This document shows, piece by piece, positions 1 through 34,234 of a stretch of 64,000 nucleotides of DNA. The notes beneath the pieces were generated by a model. The model saw nothing but the letters and a program-made list of their open reading frames with translations, made no database searches and was not told where the DNA came from. The stretch is from Paroedura picta (Eukaryota; Chordata; Lepidosauria; Squamata; Gekkonidae), in assembly GCF_049243985.1 (NCBI RefSeq), contig NC_135370.1:171642324-171706323 (forward strand). The letters are read 5' to 3'. A program made the translations under genes and the position numbers. Position 1 is the stretch's first letter. The number at the start of each line of letters is the position of its first letter.

Positions 1-155
1 CACCTTGATACACCAATTTTTTTTTATCCTATTGTGACTCAGTAGTCCACGCTCATAGTTTTATGTATGTCATATTGGGGAAATATCGTTTTATCTGTAT
101 TTGTACTCTACTGTTTTTATTGTGCTTTGTAATGGCCCTTGGCTATACGCGATGA

Positions 156-23457
<23,302 letters not shown>

Positions 23458-24091
23458 CGTTTTGCTCCGTTCGCTCAGAAGAATTGGTTCAACAGCATTT
23501 TGGGGACATTTATTTTGATGACGGACACTAGAGAAAACTCTACGACACATGAATTGCAAACTATGTTTGTACTCGGGTTCAGTCGAATTTGTAGAAAGCC
23601 TTGTGGGTTGTATATTTAAAGCAATCCTGATGCGTTTTTTGAGACCGAATCTTCGATTTTTTTTGGGGGGGGGGAGAAGGAAGGCGAGCAATCTGTTCTT
23701 AAAATGATTCAAATGTTGTTTAAAAACAAAGGAGGAGGGGAGCATTTTCTTCTGGAAACAAGAAATGACCTTTTAGGTTTTTTAAGAATATGCACCCCCA
23801 ACACCATTTTCTTTCTAGAAGTTTACGGCATCCGACACGGGCAGCTGCATTGGCCATTTAACTAAACAAGACAGTTTATTTATTTCAAACACTTTGGCAT
23901 GTAAGTAGTAAGCTGCCCTCTCATGATACGAGAGGCTACACGTAGGGTGCGCAGGAACGGAAGTGACAAAAAAAAGAAATGAAGAAATTCCAGAGACGTG
24001 ACGGTTTGACTTCCACCTGGGCAGCCGTGAAGATAACAGCCGCTCTAGGACTATAAGGATCGGAACGGCATCGATGACCTCAGTGAGGTGA

Positions 24092-24097
24092 AATAAA
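24092..24097 (+). promoter_or_regulatory. Possible proximal AKT1 poly(A) signal
   Basis: AATAAA about 640 bases after the AKT1 stop. No strong GT-rich downstream element is obvious until the GT run near 24229, so use is uncertain. Confidence 0.4.
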
Positions 24098-25162
24098 TGG
24101 CGAGAGAAGAAAAGTAACCCGGATTGGAGAGACATTACATATCATACGGAGCCAAGTGTGAAATCTGTTCCATTTTCAACAATACGGAGGGAAGCATTCC
24201 TTTCAAGGTGGCATGTTGAATGATCGTGTGTGTGTGCGTGTGTGTGTGCCAAGAATGGCTTTGCCACATCTTTGCATCCACCCAGTGGCAATTTCTCGGA
24301 TATCATTTTGAAACTAGCTAAGGATGTTCCGGAAGACCGCTTTGCTTTCTGCCCCCATCCGCGTTGTTTGTTTATTCAGGTGTGCTTGTTCCAGGAGTTT
24401 TTCCCGAGGACACGGTCCCTAGGCAAATGAGGCAATTTCCCAGTTCTACCTGTAGAGGTTTATACAGCTGCAAAATTGACCTCTGGGGAGTCTATTTTCT
24501 GTTTTTAACACACACACACAAAACCACACATAGACACACACACACAGAAAGCTTTACCCCAAGTTGCCTTCTAACGAAACGGACTGATGGAGCAATGGAC
24601 ATATTTTGAGCACTGGAGCCATTTTTCTTCCTACGTTCAAGGAGCCCTGGTAAAAACAAGCCACATGCCAGGCACGGTTAGAGGGGAGTACTGCATTTTC
24701 TGCTTTTTTTAAAGTGTACATTTTGTAAAGGTTATTTGGCAGGGGGGAAGGGGGGGTGGATGGGACACCTTGTGCTTGGAGGAGACTCCCTTAGCAGTGG
24801 TTGGGATGGTATGTAAAAAGAAAAAAGGGTAGGGTGACGCTTCATGTGTTCAAGAGAAAAAAGGCATCTGAAAGGTAGAGGGTTTTTTTCTTCTCATTCC
24901 TAGAACTTTTTTCACTCTTGGCTTCCCCTCCCCCCCCCTTCATGTTTTTGTCTTGTATTTTCATAAAGAAACCACTTCATCCTGACTCGGCCAAAACTGA
25001 TATCAAGATCATCTTTTTATGTTTGCTGCGGTCAGGGCTTTCCAGATCCCACTTTGCGCTGCAAATGAGTTTATTCAGTTCTGGTGTTTCTGTTCCTTTA
25101 GCTATCCTTTTTTGTTGTTGTCGTTTTGTTTCTCTGTTCTTTTATTTGTATAAAGTCGATTA

Positions 25163-25168
25163 AATAAA
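25163..25168 (+). promoter_or_regulatory. AKT1 poly(A) signal candidate
   Basis: AATAAA about 1.7 kb after the stop, followed by T-rich sequence. Confidence 0.6.
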
Positions 25169-25363
25169 CTACAGTTCCTTAGCAATTTTTTTTTATTATT
25201 ATTATTATTCGAAAGGGAGCATATTTAAAAAACCTTCAGCCTTTCCCCTCTACATGAAACCCCGTTATGTTTTGGTTGCATTTTTGTTGTTGTCATTTTT
25301 TTTTTACAACATTCAGTTCTAGTATTTTTACTTATGAGATGAAAGTTTCCCTAAAAATACTTC

Positions 25364-25369
25364 AATAAA
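25364..25369 (+). promoter_or_regulatory. AKT1 distal poly(A) signal candidate
   Basis: AATAAA about 1.9 kb after the stop, followed by a GT-containing stretch (TTTGGACTGTCTTTTGTCC). This is the last hexamer before the repeat-rich intergenic DNA, so it is my preferred main end. Confidence 0.65.
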
Positions 25370-25784
25370 ATGCGCTTTAACAAGCTACTTTGGACTGTCT
25401 TTTGTCCCACCAAAACGTTGCATCATGTCACTTCCTGCTTCCTTTAGACAGGCACCTGCTCATGGAGCAGCTTGACTAAAGGAGCCAAAAAAACCTTTCC
25501 CCTTCTGCTTCTCTGTTTGACCCAACACTCAAATGCTGGATCCAGAACACAACAGGACAGTCAAGATTCTAAAAGGGACATTAAGGCTCTGTGGTGCAGA
25601 CTTACAGAGCAGGGGTCTCTGACCGTTTTAAGCCCGTGGTTGTCAGGGGAATTCTGACGCAGAATGGTGGGAGCAACCTCAAAACGGCTGCCATGAGAGG
25701 TCGAGCCAACTACAAAATGGCCATTAGAAGAACTGTTGGTTTTTGTACTTTGCGTTTGCTGTCGAAAGGAGCTTACAAACATCT

Positions 25785-25975
25785 TTTCCTGTCTTCACCT
25801 TGTGAGTTAGGTGAGGCTGAGAGAACTCTGACAGAACTGCTCTGTGGAAACAGCTCTGAGAGGACTGCAACTAGCCCAAAGGGAACCCAGATGGCTGCAC
25901 GTGGAGGAGTGGGGAATCAAACCCGGCTCTCCAGAGTAGAGGCTGCCGCTTTTAACCTTTACACCAAATCTGCGA
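25785..25975 (-). mobile_element. Sauria-type SINE, minus strand
   Basis: Body CTTGTGAGTTAGGTGAGGCT, head GGAATCAAACCCGGCTCTCC (box B on minus). Confidence 0.65.
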
Positions 25976-26589
25976 GTTAGAGTGGTATAGAAATAAAATA
26001 ATATATACGTAATAAAGTTTGATCCGCTGTCATTGCAAGAGATATCCCCTGATACTTGGCAACTCCAGAGTAAACCCACTTTATGTTCTTTTAAGAATGG
26101 CCTCTTTGGGAATAATAAACCTGTTTCGGGGATTATTACTGTGTTGAAACCGAGTCAGGACCCAGGGGTGGGAGGGGGGCCTGAGCCTTCACCAACCCAG
26201 ATGGCTGAAGGAGACACAACAGCAGGGCTTGAGGCAACATTCAAGCTCTCCTTCCGTGCTTGCTCCCTTGGTCTTTATTCTATTAGCCGTTGGAAACAGG
26301 AAATGCAGAAAATATTTATTTTGCTGCACAACAGCGAGAAGTTCACGGGACGGGAATTTGGCCAGCAGATGGTAAAAAAGAGCTGGCATTATCAGGCAGG
26401 GGCTGGATCCGGCAGGCGTTAACCTAAAGCTCCTGAAACATTCCCTTACACTCAAGGTAACAGCTGCTTTTCCCTTGCTCCCTTTGTCATTGTGACAGAC
26501 ATTTGGCTAAAACAGCCTCACAAATGAACATTACACACACACCCCCACCAAACCCTGCTTGGTATCCCCATCTCAAAGGAGGTTAGACT

Positions 26590-26795
26590 GATTGTGACCA
26601 GGTATGGTGACTTTTCCGCCCTGGCCCCAACCTGGTGGAACACTCTGCCGAGAGAGATGAGAGCCCTGCGGGACCTTCAGAAGTTTCACAGAGCCTGCAA
26701 GATGGTGCTGTTCCACCTAGCCTATGGTTGGCTCCCGAAGAGACCATCAGGCAATGCTGGTCTCACTGATGGAAACTGAGGGAAAATCTGCCCTC
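26590..26795 (+). mobile_element. L2-type LINE 3' fragment
   Basis: Coding tail with GGCCCCAACCTGGTGGAACA and GTGCTGTTCCACCTAGCC. A hairpin hAT follows at once. Confidence 0.6.
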
Positions 26796-26800
26796 TAAGG

Positions 26801-26940
26801 CAGGGGTAGTCAACCTGCGGTCCTCCAAGATGTTCATGGACTCCAATTTCCTGGCTGGGACTGGCTGGGAATATGCTGGCAGGGACTCTTGGGAATTGTA
26901 GTCCATGAACATCTGGAGGACCACAGGTTGACTACCCCTG
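26801..26940. mobile_element. Hairpin hAT MITE, 140 bp
   Basis: CAGGGGTAGTCAACCTGCGG at left, AGGTTGACTACCCCTG at right. Flanks CTCTAAGG and CTCTGACC match at 5 of 8, so older than the copies with exact duplications. Confidence 0.85.
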
Positions 26941-27587
26941 CTCTGACCTGACCCTCCCCCCACCCCAAACTAAACTAGTTGGGGTGGCTGAAACACAAAT
27001 GGTTTAGATATATTTTATACTTTGTCATTTTATGTTGCTACCCACCAGGTACGGCAAGCTATAAGAATAAAGATTTATTTAAACTCATGAAACTGCCCTG
27101 CTGAGTCAGACTCTTGGTCTGTCAAGGTCAAGTCTTGTCAATTCAGACTGGCAGCAGCTCTCCATGGTCTCAGGAATAGTCTTCCCCGCGATGTTTAACT
27201 GTGGAGGCCAAGGGGTTGAACCTTCACGCCAAGAGGCTGCTCGGCCGTGAAGTCACAGCCTCCCCTCCTGCCTTGCAGTACTCCTCCTTGGGCAGAATCC
27301 CCACCACGAAACTTCTTTGCCTTCCTGGGGACCGTGGCCTGCTTTCTGACAACAATATGGAACAGCAGCAAATCTCCTAACACAGCAGAGGGCATATCAC
27401 AGAAAGGGCAACTTCATACTCACTAAATAATGCCTTTCCCATCTGTTAAATCCGTGGGTCACAAAACAGAGAGGCACTGGAATCTTTCAGCCCTCAGCTC
27501 AGAATACACTGAGCTGAACAGGCCCCAACCCTCCAATTCAGAACAAAGGAACTTCCTGCGGCTGTGGGCAATTTGATACTCGATTAG

Positions 27588-28165
27588 TTGAAAGTGACTG
27601 GATCCCTGGTGGGCCTGGCTGCGGGTTGTCCAATCCGGGGCACAGCCATTGCCTTTGAATCTACTTACTCCCACGGGGAGACCAGGCTGGCGCAAGCCAA
27701 TCAGTGGCACCAGATTACTATGACGCCTTGGTCCTCAAGCTCTGATCCTCGGCCAATCCCCTTGTGCAACGGCATTCACTGTGGTAACCGTTTGCAAGTG
27801 GATTTTGCCATTTTGCCACTTGCACATCCAGCTGCAAGGCGGCTTGACGGAGTGTTCTTTGGTGCGCGTGTGAAAGCCAGATGTTCCTTTGCCAGCAGGG
27901 GAAGCGGGATAAATCTTGGCCGGCCAGCTGGTTCTCGCTTTCTGTGCGGCTCGTTCCATCTACCTCTCTGACCTCGCTTGCATCTGGTTCCTTCCTGGAT
28001 GGCTTCAGGAGATGGTTTCTGTATCTCTCCCCTCCCCTGCAAAGGCACGCTCAGCAGTTGTTGCTCCGGAGCATCTGGCTCGGCCAGCTTGTGCGCATCC
28101 ATCGCAAACTCTAACCGTTCTGCCTTGCCCCCCGGGGAGAGTCCATAGCCAGCTGTTCTGAAACC
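27588..28165 (+). promoter_or_regulatory. Promoter-like GC-rich segment, nature unknown
   Basis: Two CCAAT boxes (AAGCCAATCAGTGG near 27696, GGCCAATCCCC near 27752), a TATA-like GGGATAAATC near 27906 and CG-bearing sequence downstream. No coding frame with known similarity. It could be a promoter of a non-coding RNA or an eroded solo LTR; no terminal repeats were found. Confidence 0.3.
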
Positions 28166-28379
28166 ACACTGGGTGTACAAGCATCTAGGGCTGAGAGGGA
28201 ATGAGCATCAGATCCGAGAGGAAGGGGCCTTTGCGATTCTACTTGCTGCATGTACAAGCTGAAATTATGAGCAGTGCGCACAAGTACACAGGAAAGTGGT
28301 TATGGCCATTCCATTAGTTATCTTTGGATTTTAGTACACTTTCCCCATCATGTTGCAACTGACTTATAGCCACCCTGCA

Positions 28380-28585
28380 GGGTCATGCTGAACTGCCTCT
28401 TGCTCCCAAAATGGCCAATGACGGGGCTGAAGGGGGTGGGAAAAGGAGGGGCCCAAGGTGGGAGTGTACACAGTTATGCTTCCCAACTGCATGATGGTGC
28501 CACTTCTGGGATTTCTCAGAGCCTGAGGATTGTTTCAAGGGGTTCTCAACGGTAAAAAAAGTTGAGGAAGGCTGGCCTACAGCAT
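28380..28585. mobile_element. Unclassified DNA-transposon-like repeat
   Basis: Shares AAAATGGCCAATGACGGG and AAGTTGAGGAAGGCTGGCC with the repeats at 21317 and 32440. Confidence 0.45.
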
Positions 28586-28591
28586 CCAAGA

Positions 28592-28720
28592 AGATGAGTT
28601 GGTTTTTATACCCTGCTTTTCTCTACCCGAAGGAGTCTCAAAGCGGCTTACAGTTGCCTTCCCTTTCCTCTCCCCACAACAGACACCCTGTGAGGGAGGG
28701 GAGGATGAGAGAGCTCTCCA
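28592..28720 (-). mobile_element. Sauria-type SINE 3' part, minus strand
   Basis: CTCTACCCGAAGGAGTCTCA and CTCTCCCCACAACAGACACC, the reverse of the SINE 3' half. Confidence 0.7.
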
Positions 28721-28981
28721 AGAACAGGTTTCAAAATGACGCTTGCTCTTCTACCATAGTGGTCATCCACAGTGCTATTAGAAAGTTGCTGTCCTCCAAG
28801 ACTTCCTCAGTGTTCCTGCAAGGCCAAAGACCCTTAAAGTTTAAACTGGCAGACTTTAAGCTGCTGCGTTTCATCTGAGCTGGCATTCAGTAGAGTGCCT
28901 CTTGGGTTTTCATCACTATACCAGATACCAGTGCAGTAATTTAAAGGTCATGATGTTTAGAGATTCTCAAAATACATAATG

Positions 28982-28987
28982 TTTATT
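28982..28987 (-). promoter_or_regulatory. SIVA1 poly(A) signal
   Basis: AATAAA on the minus strand, about 160 bases after the SIVA1 stop. It is the first canonical hexamer and implies a short 3' UTR of about 180 nt. Confidence 0.8.
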
Positions 28988-29144
28988 CGATTAAACCACA
29001 GTTATAGAAATGTACAGTACAAGAGACGGGCAAAAAATACTCAGGTTCCATATACTAAAATAAAACTGTCCAGTTCTTCTTCTTGTTGTTTGTAAACAAA
29101 AAAACAAAAAAAAGCATACGTGCGCTTTTAGAAGTCCTGGCGCT

Positions 29145-29202
29145 TCAGTCGTTGAACGTCGAGCAGCCGCTGCAAAGGATTTGCTCACCGACGTCGTCTG
29201 AT
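29145..29202 (-). CDS. SIVA1: SIVA1 exon 4 and stop
   Basis: Acceptor CTTTCCGTCCAG. It completes the split Glu codon, then [18 protein letters not shown] and TGA (29147-29145). It aligns with human CSDMYEKVLCTSCAMFET. Confidence 0.94.
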
Positions 29203-32200
29203 CTGGACGGAAAGAGAAGGACATCTGCTTTTTCAATATGGTCTAGGGAAAGAGCAGAGCCCCCTCCTCTGACCTCTGTGTGAGCGCCCACCCACACCGG
29301 AGACAAAAATAGCCAAGCAAGTTATCCGTGCAAGAATTTTCTCCGCTGGAACAGGGCACAGCGTCTCCGGACTAGCAGTCTGGATTCCAGACTGGGCAAC
29401 AGACCTCTTGGAAACTCCCCAGCAGGCCTCTCTCCGGAAATCCGCTCCCCCTCGCAATGCCATGCACAAAGGCAGAGCATTTCTGAATGCCTGTTTCTGC
29501 TGCCCCCGAGAACAAGGGAATTCTTTGTTGCCGCTAGTCCTCGAGACCATTATGGACTCACTTCTTTGGCACCCTGCCTTTCTCCAAATAGGCTTACGTC
29601 ATTCTCCTCTCCTCTTTTGTCCTCACCACAACCCTTGGAGGGACTCTGGCCAGGGACTCTGTCTCTTTTTGGGGGGGGGGGCATCATCTGGGCATGGAAT
29701 TGGGGTCACTGTGGATGAATGGGTCGTCGTATATTTCCTGCATTCAGCAGGGGGTTGGACTAGGTGACTTTGGAGCAGGGGTAGTCAAACTGCGGCCCTC
29801 CAGATGTCCATGGACTACAATTCCCAGAAGCCCCCTGCCAGCAAATGCTGGCAGGGGGCTTCTGGGAATTGCAGTCCATGGACATCTGGAGTGCCGCAGC
29901 TTGACTACCCCTGCTTTGGAGGTCCCCTTCCAACTCTATGATTCTAGGTTAGGCTGAGAATGCCTGATTCACCCTAAGGCAGTGATCCCCAACCATTTCA
30001 TCACCGGGGACAGGTCAACACTTGACAATTTTACTGAGGCCCAGGCGGGGGAGGGGGGGTAGCCTTTTGCCGAGGGACGTCACCGCCGCCACCTGAGCAC
30101 CTGCTCCACTTGCTTTCCCACCGGCGCCCCTGACTTCCCGCCACCTGCAGCAGTTGCGCAGTGCCACACCGAAGGGGAGCCCCAGCCATGGCAGCCACTG
30201 GAGAGCACCAAAGGTCAGAGTGGCAGGGCAGTCCCAGAGGCAGCAGCCAGGGAGGACGAGGAGGAGCCGCGGTCCGGTACCGACTGATCCACGGACCGGT
30301 CCCGGACAGGGGTTGAGGACCACTGCCCTAAGGTCACGCAGCAACTTTCCATAGCAGTATGAGGATGTGAACTGGAATAGTCCAGAAGGCTACAGCACAT
30401 AGGCTCAGTGTTTTAAACAGAGCTATCTAGGGGCAGTGAGTTCCAGCAATGGATCACTGCGTTAAAGAACATCTATTTCCTTTTGGTAACAGCCTGCCAC
30501 AATTCAACTTCGCTGGGCAATCTCAGGGCAAAGCAAAATCTCACAACACCAGGCGGGGTTTTGCAAACCCTTGTGTAGACTGCAAGCCAGGGGCTCTTTC
30601 ATAGAATCATAGAGTTGGAAGGGGCCATACAGGCCATCTAGTCCAACCCCCTGCTCAACGCAGGATCAGCCCAAAGCATCCTAAAGCATCTTTGTTCGTA
30701 TCCCCACTCACCCCCTTCCGGGTTCCAAACATTCATACCAATTAAGAGTTCTACAAAAGCGTGAAAACTAGAAGTTTGGTCCTTCCTAAGAAAAAGCGCA
30801 GTGCTGCAAATGTTTCTATGGACTTATGGGACCTCTCGGTTTCAGTACTGGCAATCTATCCAGTTTCTCTCAGGTTTTTCTCCCCAGTCGTAAGGTAAGG
30901 CCAAATGCTATAGCTGTCTCTCTTTCCAGAATGTTTCAAGGAGGCACAGAGTGTTGGACTAGCATCCTAGGAGTTCTGGGTTCAAATCCCCACTTCTACC
31001 ATGGAAGCTCATTGGGTGACCTTGAGGTGGTTACAAACTCTCGGCCAGGTCTACTTCGCAGGGCTGTTCTGAGAACAGAGGAGGAGAGAAGGATGATCCA
31101 AGCTGCTTTGAGCCCTGCAGGTGCCACTGTACAAGTAGGAAAAATCAACAACTACCAGTACACTGTGCCTTCCTTACAGTGGCCCCCATCCTGTGCAATA
31201 GTCTGCTTGGAGGTCAGGAAAGTTCCCAACTCCTCCTGGCTTTCCACAAACTATGCCAAACTGAATTATTCAACAGGACTTTTCCATGCAGATAACAGGG
31301 TACCACTTATACAAAATAATTCACAAAGTGACGGGGATAAATTACAAGGGAATGTTGTCTGTACAGACTCCAACTTTCCCTAGTTGCTAAGGGCAGTCCT
31401 ATTCTCCCACTCGCCTCCCAATCACCGCGCAAAACTTATTTTATTTATTTATTATTAGTGTTCTTTATTATTGAACCTATTAACCACCCGCTCAGACCAG
31501 CTGGCTCGAGTTTACCCCATAACCATAAAATCACAATAAAACCATAAAAACCATTAGAAATTCGAACCCCCCCCCCCCCAGTCTTAAGGTAGATGTTAAA
31601 ACAGAAAACATTGCGAAGAAGGGGGCCAGACAGATCTCCCTTGCACTGGCCTCACCCAAACGCCTGGCAGAAGAGCTCTGTTTTGCAGGAACTGCGATAG
31701 CTAGGACAGGGCCCTCAGCTCTTCCAGGAGCACATTCCACCAGGTAGGGGCCAGGGCCGAGAATGCTTCTCAAAGTGCGGGATAAATTATTAGTCTATGC
31801 TACTGTATACTCTAAAATGGATCCTACAGTATATAATTTTGCATCTTTTCATGTGTCACGTTAACAATTTGCTTTGCTTCAGGGTTTTTTTTTTAATTTC
31901 CAGTTAGTTCTATGACTATATAAATAGTATAAATAAATAAATAGGTATTTTTTAAAAAGGCACAAATGTCTAATGAACGAGGCTCAAAGTCCATCCAGGG
32001 TTAGAAGGTTATAGTTAGAGACCTGCAGCTCTTTCTACGTTAGTGAAGAAGACTAGAACTTCAGGGTGTTCCATTTCTGATCATTTTCCTGCAGCGAGCC
32101 CAGGAGCCGACCACAACGAACGGAGAGCTGTACCTCAAACCTTTGACGACGCAGACACTTACTCTATCACGGAACACGAGGAACACGCAACAGCATTACA

Positions 32201-34182
32201 GCAGCTGCAGAGTTTGCTGCAGTTCTTGCAGATGGGCCGATCACACTGTGTGCAAGTCTCTTTGACGTCCGCTGTTCTTACACACGATGAGCAGGGCTTG
32301 GAAATTCCTCCAGCCGTTGCTGTTTGGAAATACGGTGTTATAGATTATGAATGAGAAGAGATTTCAGCTCTCAGTAGCCCCTCAGGGCCATTTCAAAGAG
32401 CCCCTCCCCCACCCCTGAACTAACTCACTAGAACGGAGACCAGGCGTTCTCCGTCAGGGTTTCGTGACGGCCCTGGAAGGGTTTCCCGAATGGGTGGGAG
32501 TTAAACTTGGTCAAACATTTATGGAGTGTTGTGAACATATATGGTCAGGTTGATCCCCCTCCAATGGCCAATGATGGGCCTGGAGGGGATGGGAAGAGAA
32601 GGAGCTCCGGGTGGGTATGTAGCTTCCCCACCATATTCTGCACAATCACAGCATGTTAATCAAAGCCTGACAAATGTTTCAGGGGTTTCTCAATGGTAAA
32701 ATAGTTGAGAAAGGCTAACGTAGACCATAATCCTGACAAGCATTTTGTAGTTTAAGTAGTCTTAATCAGATTTCCAAAGAATTGCAACTTTAGGGCTTTG
32801 TCACACAGGCATTGAATACATAAACCAGGGCTCCCCAACATGGTGCCAACTAAACGATTGTAGATACTGGTAGAATCATAGAGTTGGAAGGGGCCATACA
32901 GGCCATCTAGTCCAACCCCCTGCTCAACGCAGGATCATCCCTAAGCATCCTAAAGGATCCAAGAAAAGTGTGTATCCAACCTTTGCTTGAAGACTGCAAG
33001 TGACAGTGGTAGGGACTAAGCAGGACTTTTTTCTGATTGGCTGTGTCCAACTAAGATTGCAGCTAAAAGGAATGCCTAGATATGAGCAATTACTTCACTG
33101 CCAATGCTCCATTTCAGAGGATGTCAGTTCTTTGAAAAAACAAGCACTTTGGATTGGAGACTGATAACCTGTTAAACTGGCTGGGCAGATTTTTCAAAAC
33201 AATGCTTTGGCAGCTGCCACAGCCCAAGGATCTCCCTCGTATGACCAAAGGTAAGCTGTGACTGCCGTTTTGTGACTGGCTCTGCCTCCTGCATTTGCCA
33301 TTCCGCAGCTGCGCCCACTGCAATGTGTCAGAATCATAAGGATGCCCACGGGGACGGCAAAGGCTGGGGACCCTTGACACTGAACTTTTTTTTTTTTTGC
33401 CTTTGTGATACTGAAAATTCCCTTCTCAGGGACAGCAGCACAATAGCCCAGCTGCATGGGCTCAAAAGGGATTGTCTTGCTATTGTTTTGGCTTTGTTTA
33501 TAATCTTTCTTGAGGTAATCTCCAACACAGAAGAGTGCAGAGATCCAAGTCTTCTCTAAATTAGAAAGGGCACAGAGTTCAACGCCTTGTGGTAGATTAA
33601 AGAAAAAATTCCAACCTGCAGTTGGTGCTGAATGTCAGGCTCACATACCTTACAGCAGTGTCTTTCAACCTTTTGACCATGGAGGACACCCTGAAATAAT
33701 CTTCAGGCTTCCAGGACCCCAGGAAGCAGCCAGTTGGCCACACACCCACACTGCCACCTCCAACTGGCTGCGGATCCCTGACCCCAAAGAAGCATGGATG
33801 ACCTCAACAAGGGCCAGAGCCTTTTCGGTCCCGGCCCCCACCTAGTGGAACGAGCTCCCTGAAGAGATCAGAGCCCTGCCCGAACTTCCACAGTTCCGCA
33901 GGGCCTGCAAAAGGGAGCTCTTCCACCAGGCATTCGCTAGAGGCCGACCGACTGAGAACACCTGCTGGGCCCCCCTCAGACGCCCTTCCATGACGGAACA
34001 AATTTGATCTCCCCAGTGTTGTTGTTATTCATGCTGTGTTATAAATTGTTACTTGGTTGTTATGATGTTGTATTGAAACTGCATGTTGTAGATTAAATTA
34101 TTATAATGTTCCGGGACAAATTTCATAATGTTCTATGTAAACCTCCCAGAGCTGTAAAGAATGGGCGGTATAAAAATCCAAA

Positions 34183-34234
<52 letters not shown>

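Larger units (their letters stand above)
23458..25390 (+). other. AKT1: AKT1 3' UTR
   Basis: Non-coding sequence from the stop codon to just past the last AATAAA. It has low repeat content compared with the flanks, a short GT run near 24229, a CA run near 24510-24546 and AT-rich stretches late on. Three AATAAA hexamers suggest alternative ends near 24.1, 25.2 and 25.4 kb. The true end is inferred from the hexamers only. Confidence 0.75.
25391..28960. other. Intergenic, AKT1 to SIVA1
   Basis: About 3.6 kb between convergent genes. Holds a Sauria SINE (25785-25975), an L2 piece, a hairpin hAT, a tRNA-type SINE remnant (27080-27195), a promoter-like GC-rich segment and a transposon relic. 25391-25780, 26000-26580 and 27200-27580 show nothing I can name. 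Confidence 0.75.
29203..32162 (-). other. SIVA1 intron 3
   Basis: Holds hAT and CR1 elements, a MIR-like SINE (30930-31140, box-B-like GGGTTCAAATCCCC) and an L2 3' end. 29210-29700 and 31800-32160 show no feature I recognise. The open frame 30826-31383 runs through the SINE and is not coding. Confidence 0.75.

Noticed and set aside
30826-31383. 185-codon open frame on plus
   Set aside because: It crosses a MIR-like SINE, has no recognisable domain and lies antisense in a SIVA1 intron.
32043-32354. 103-codon plus-strand frame
   Set aside because: It is the antisense shadow of SIVA1 exon 3.
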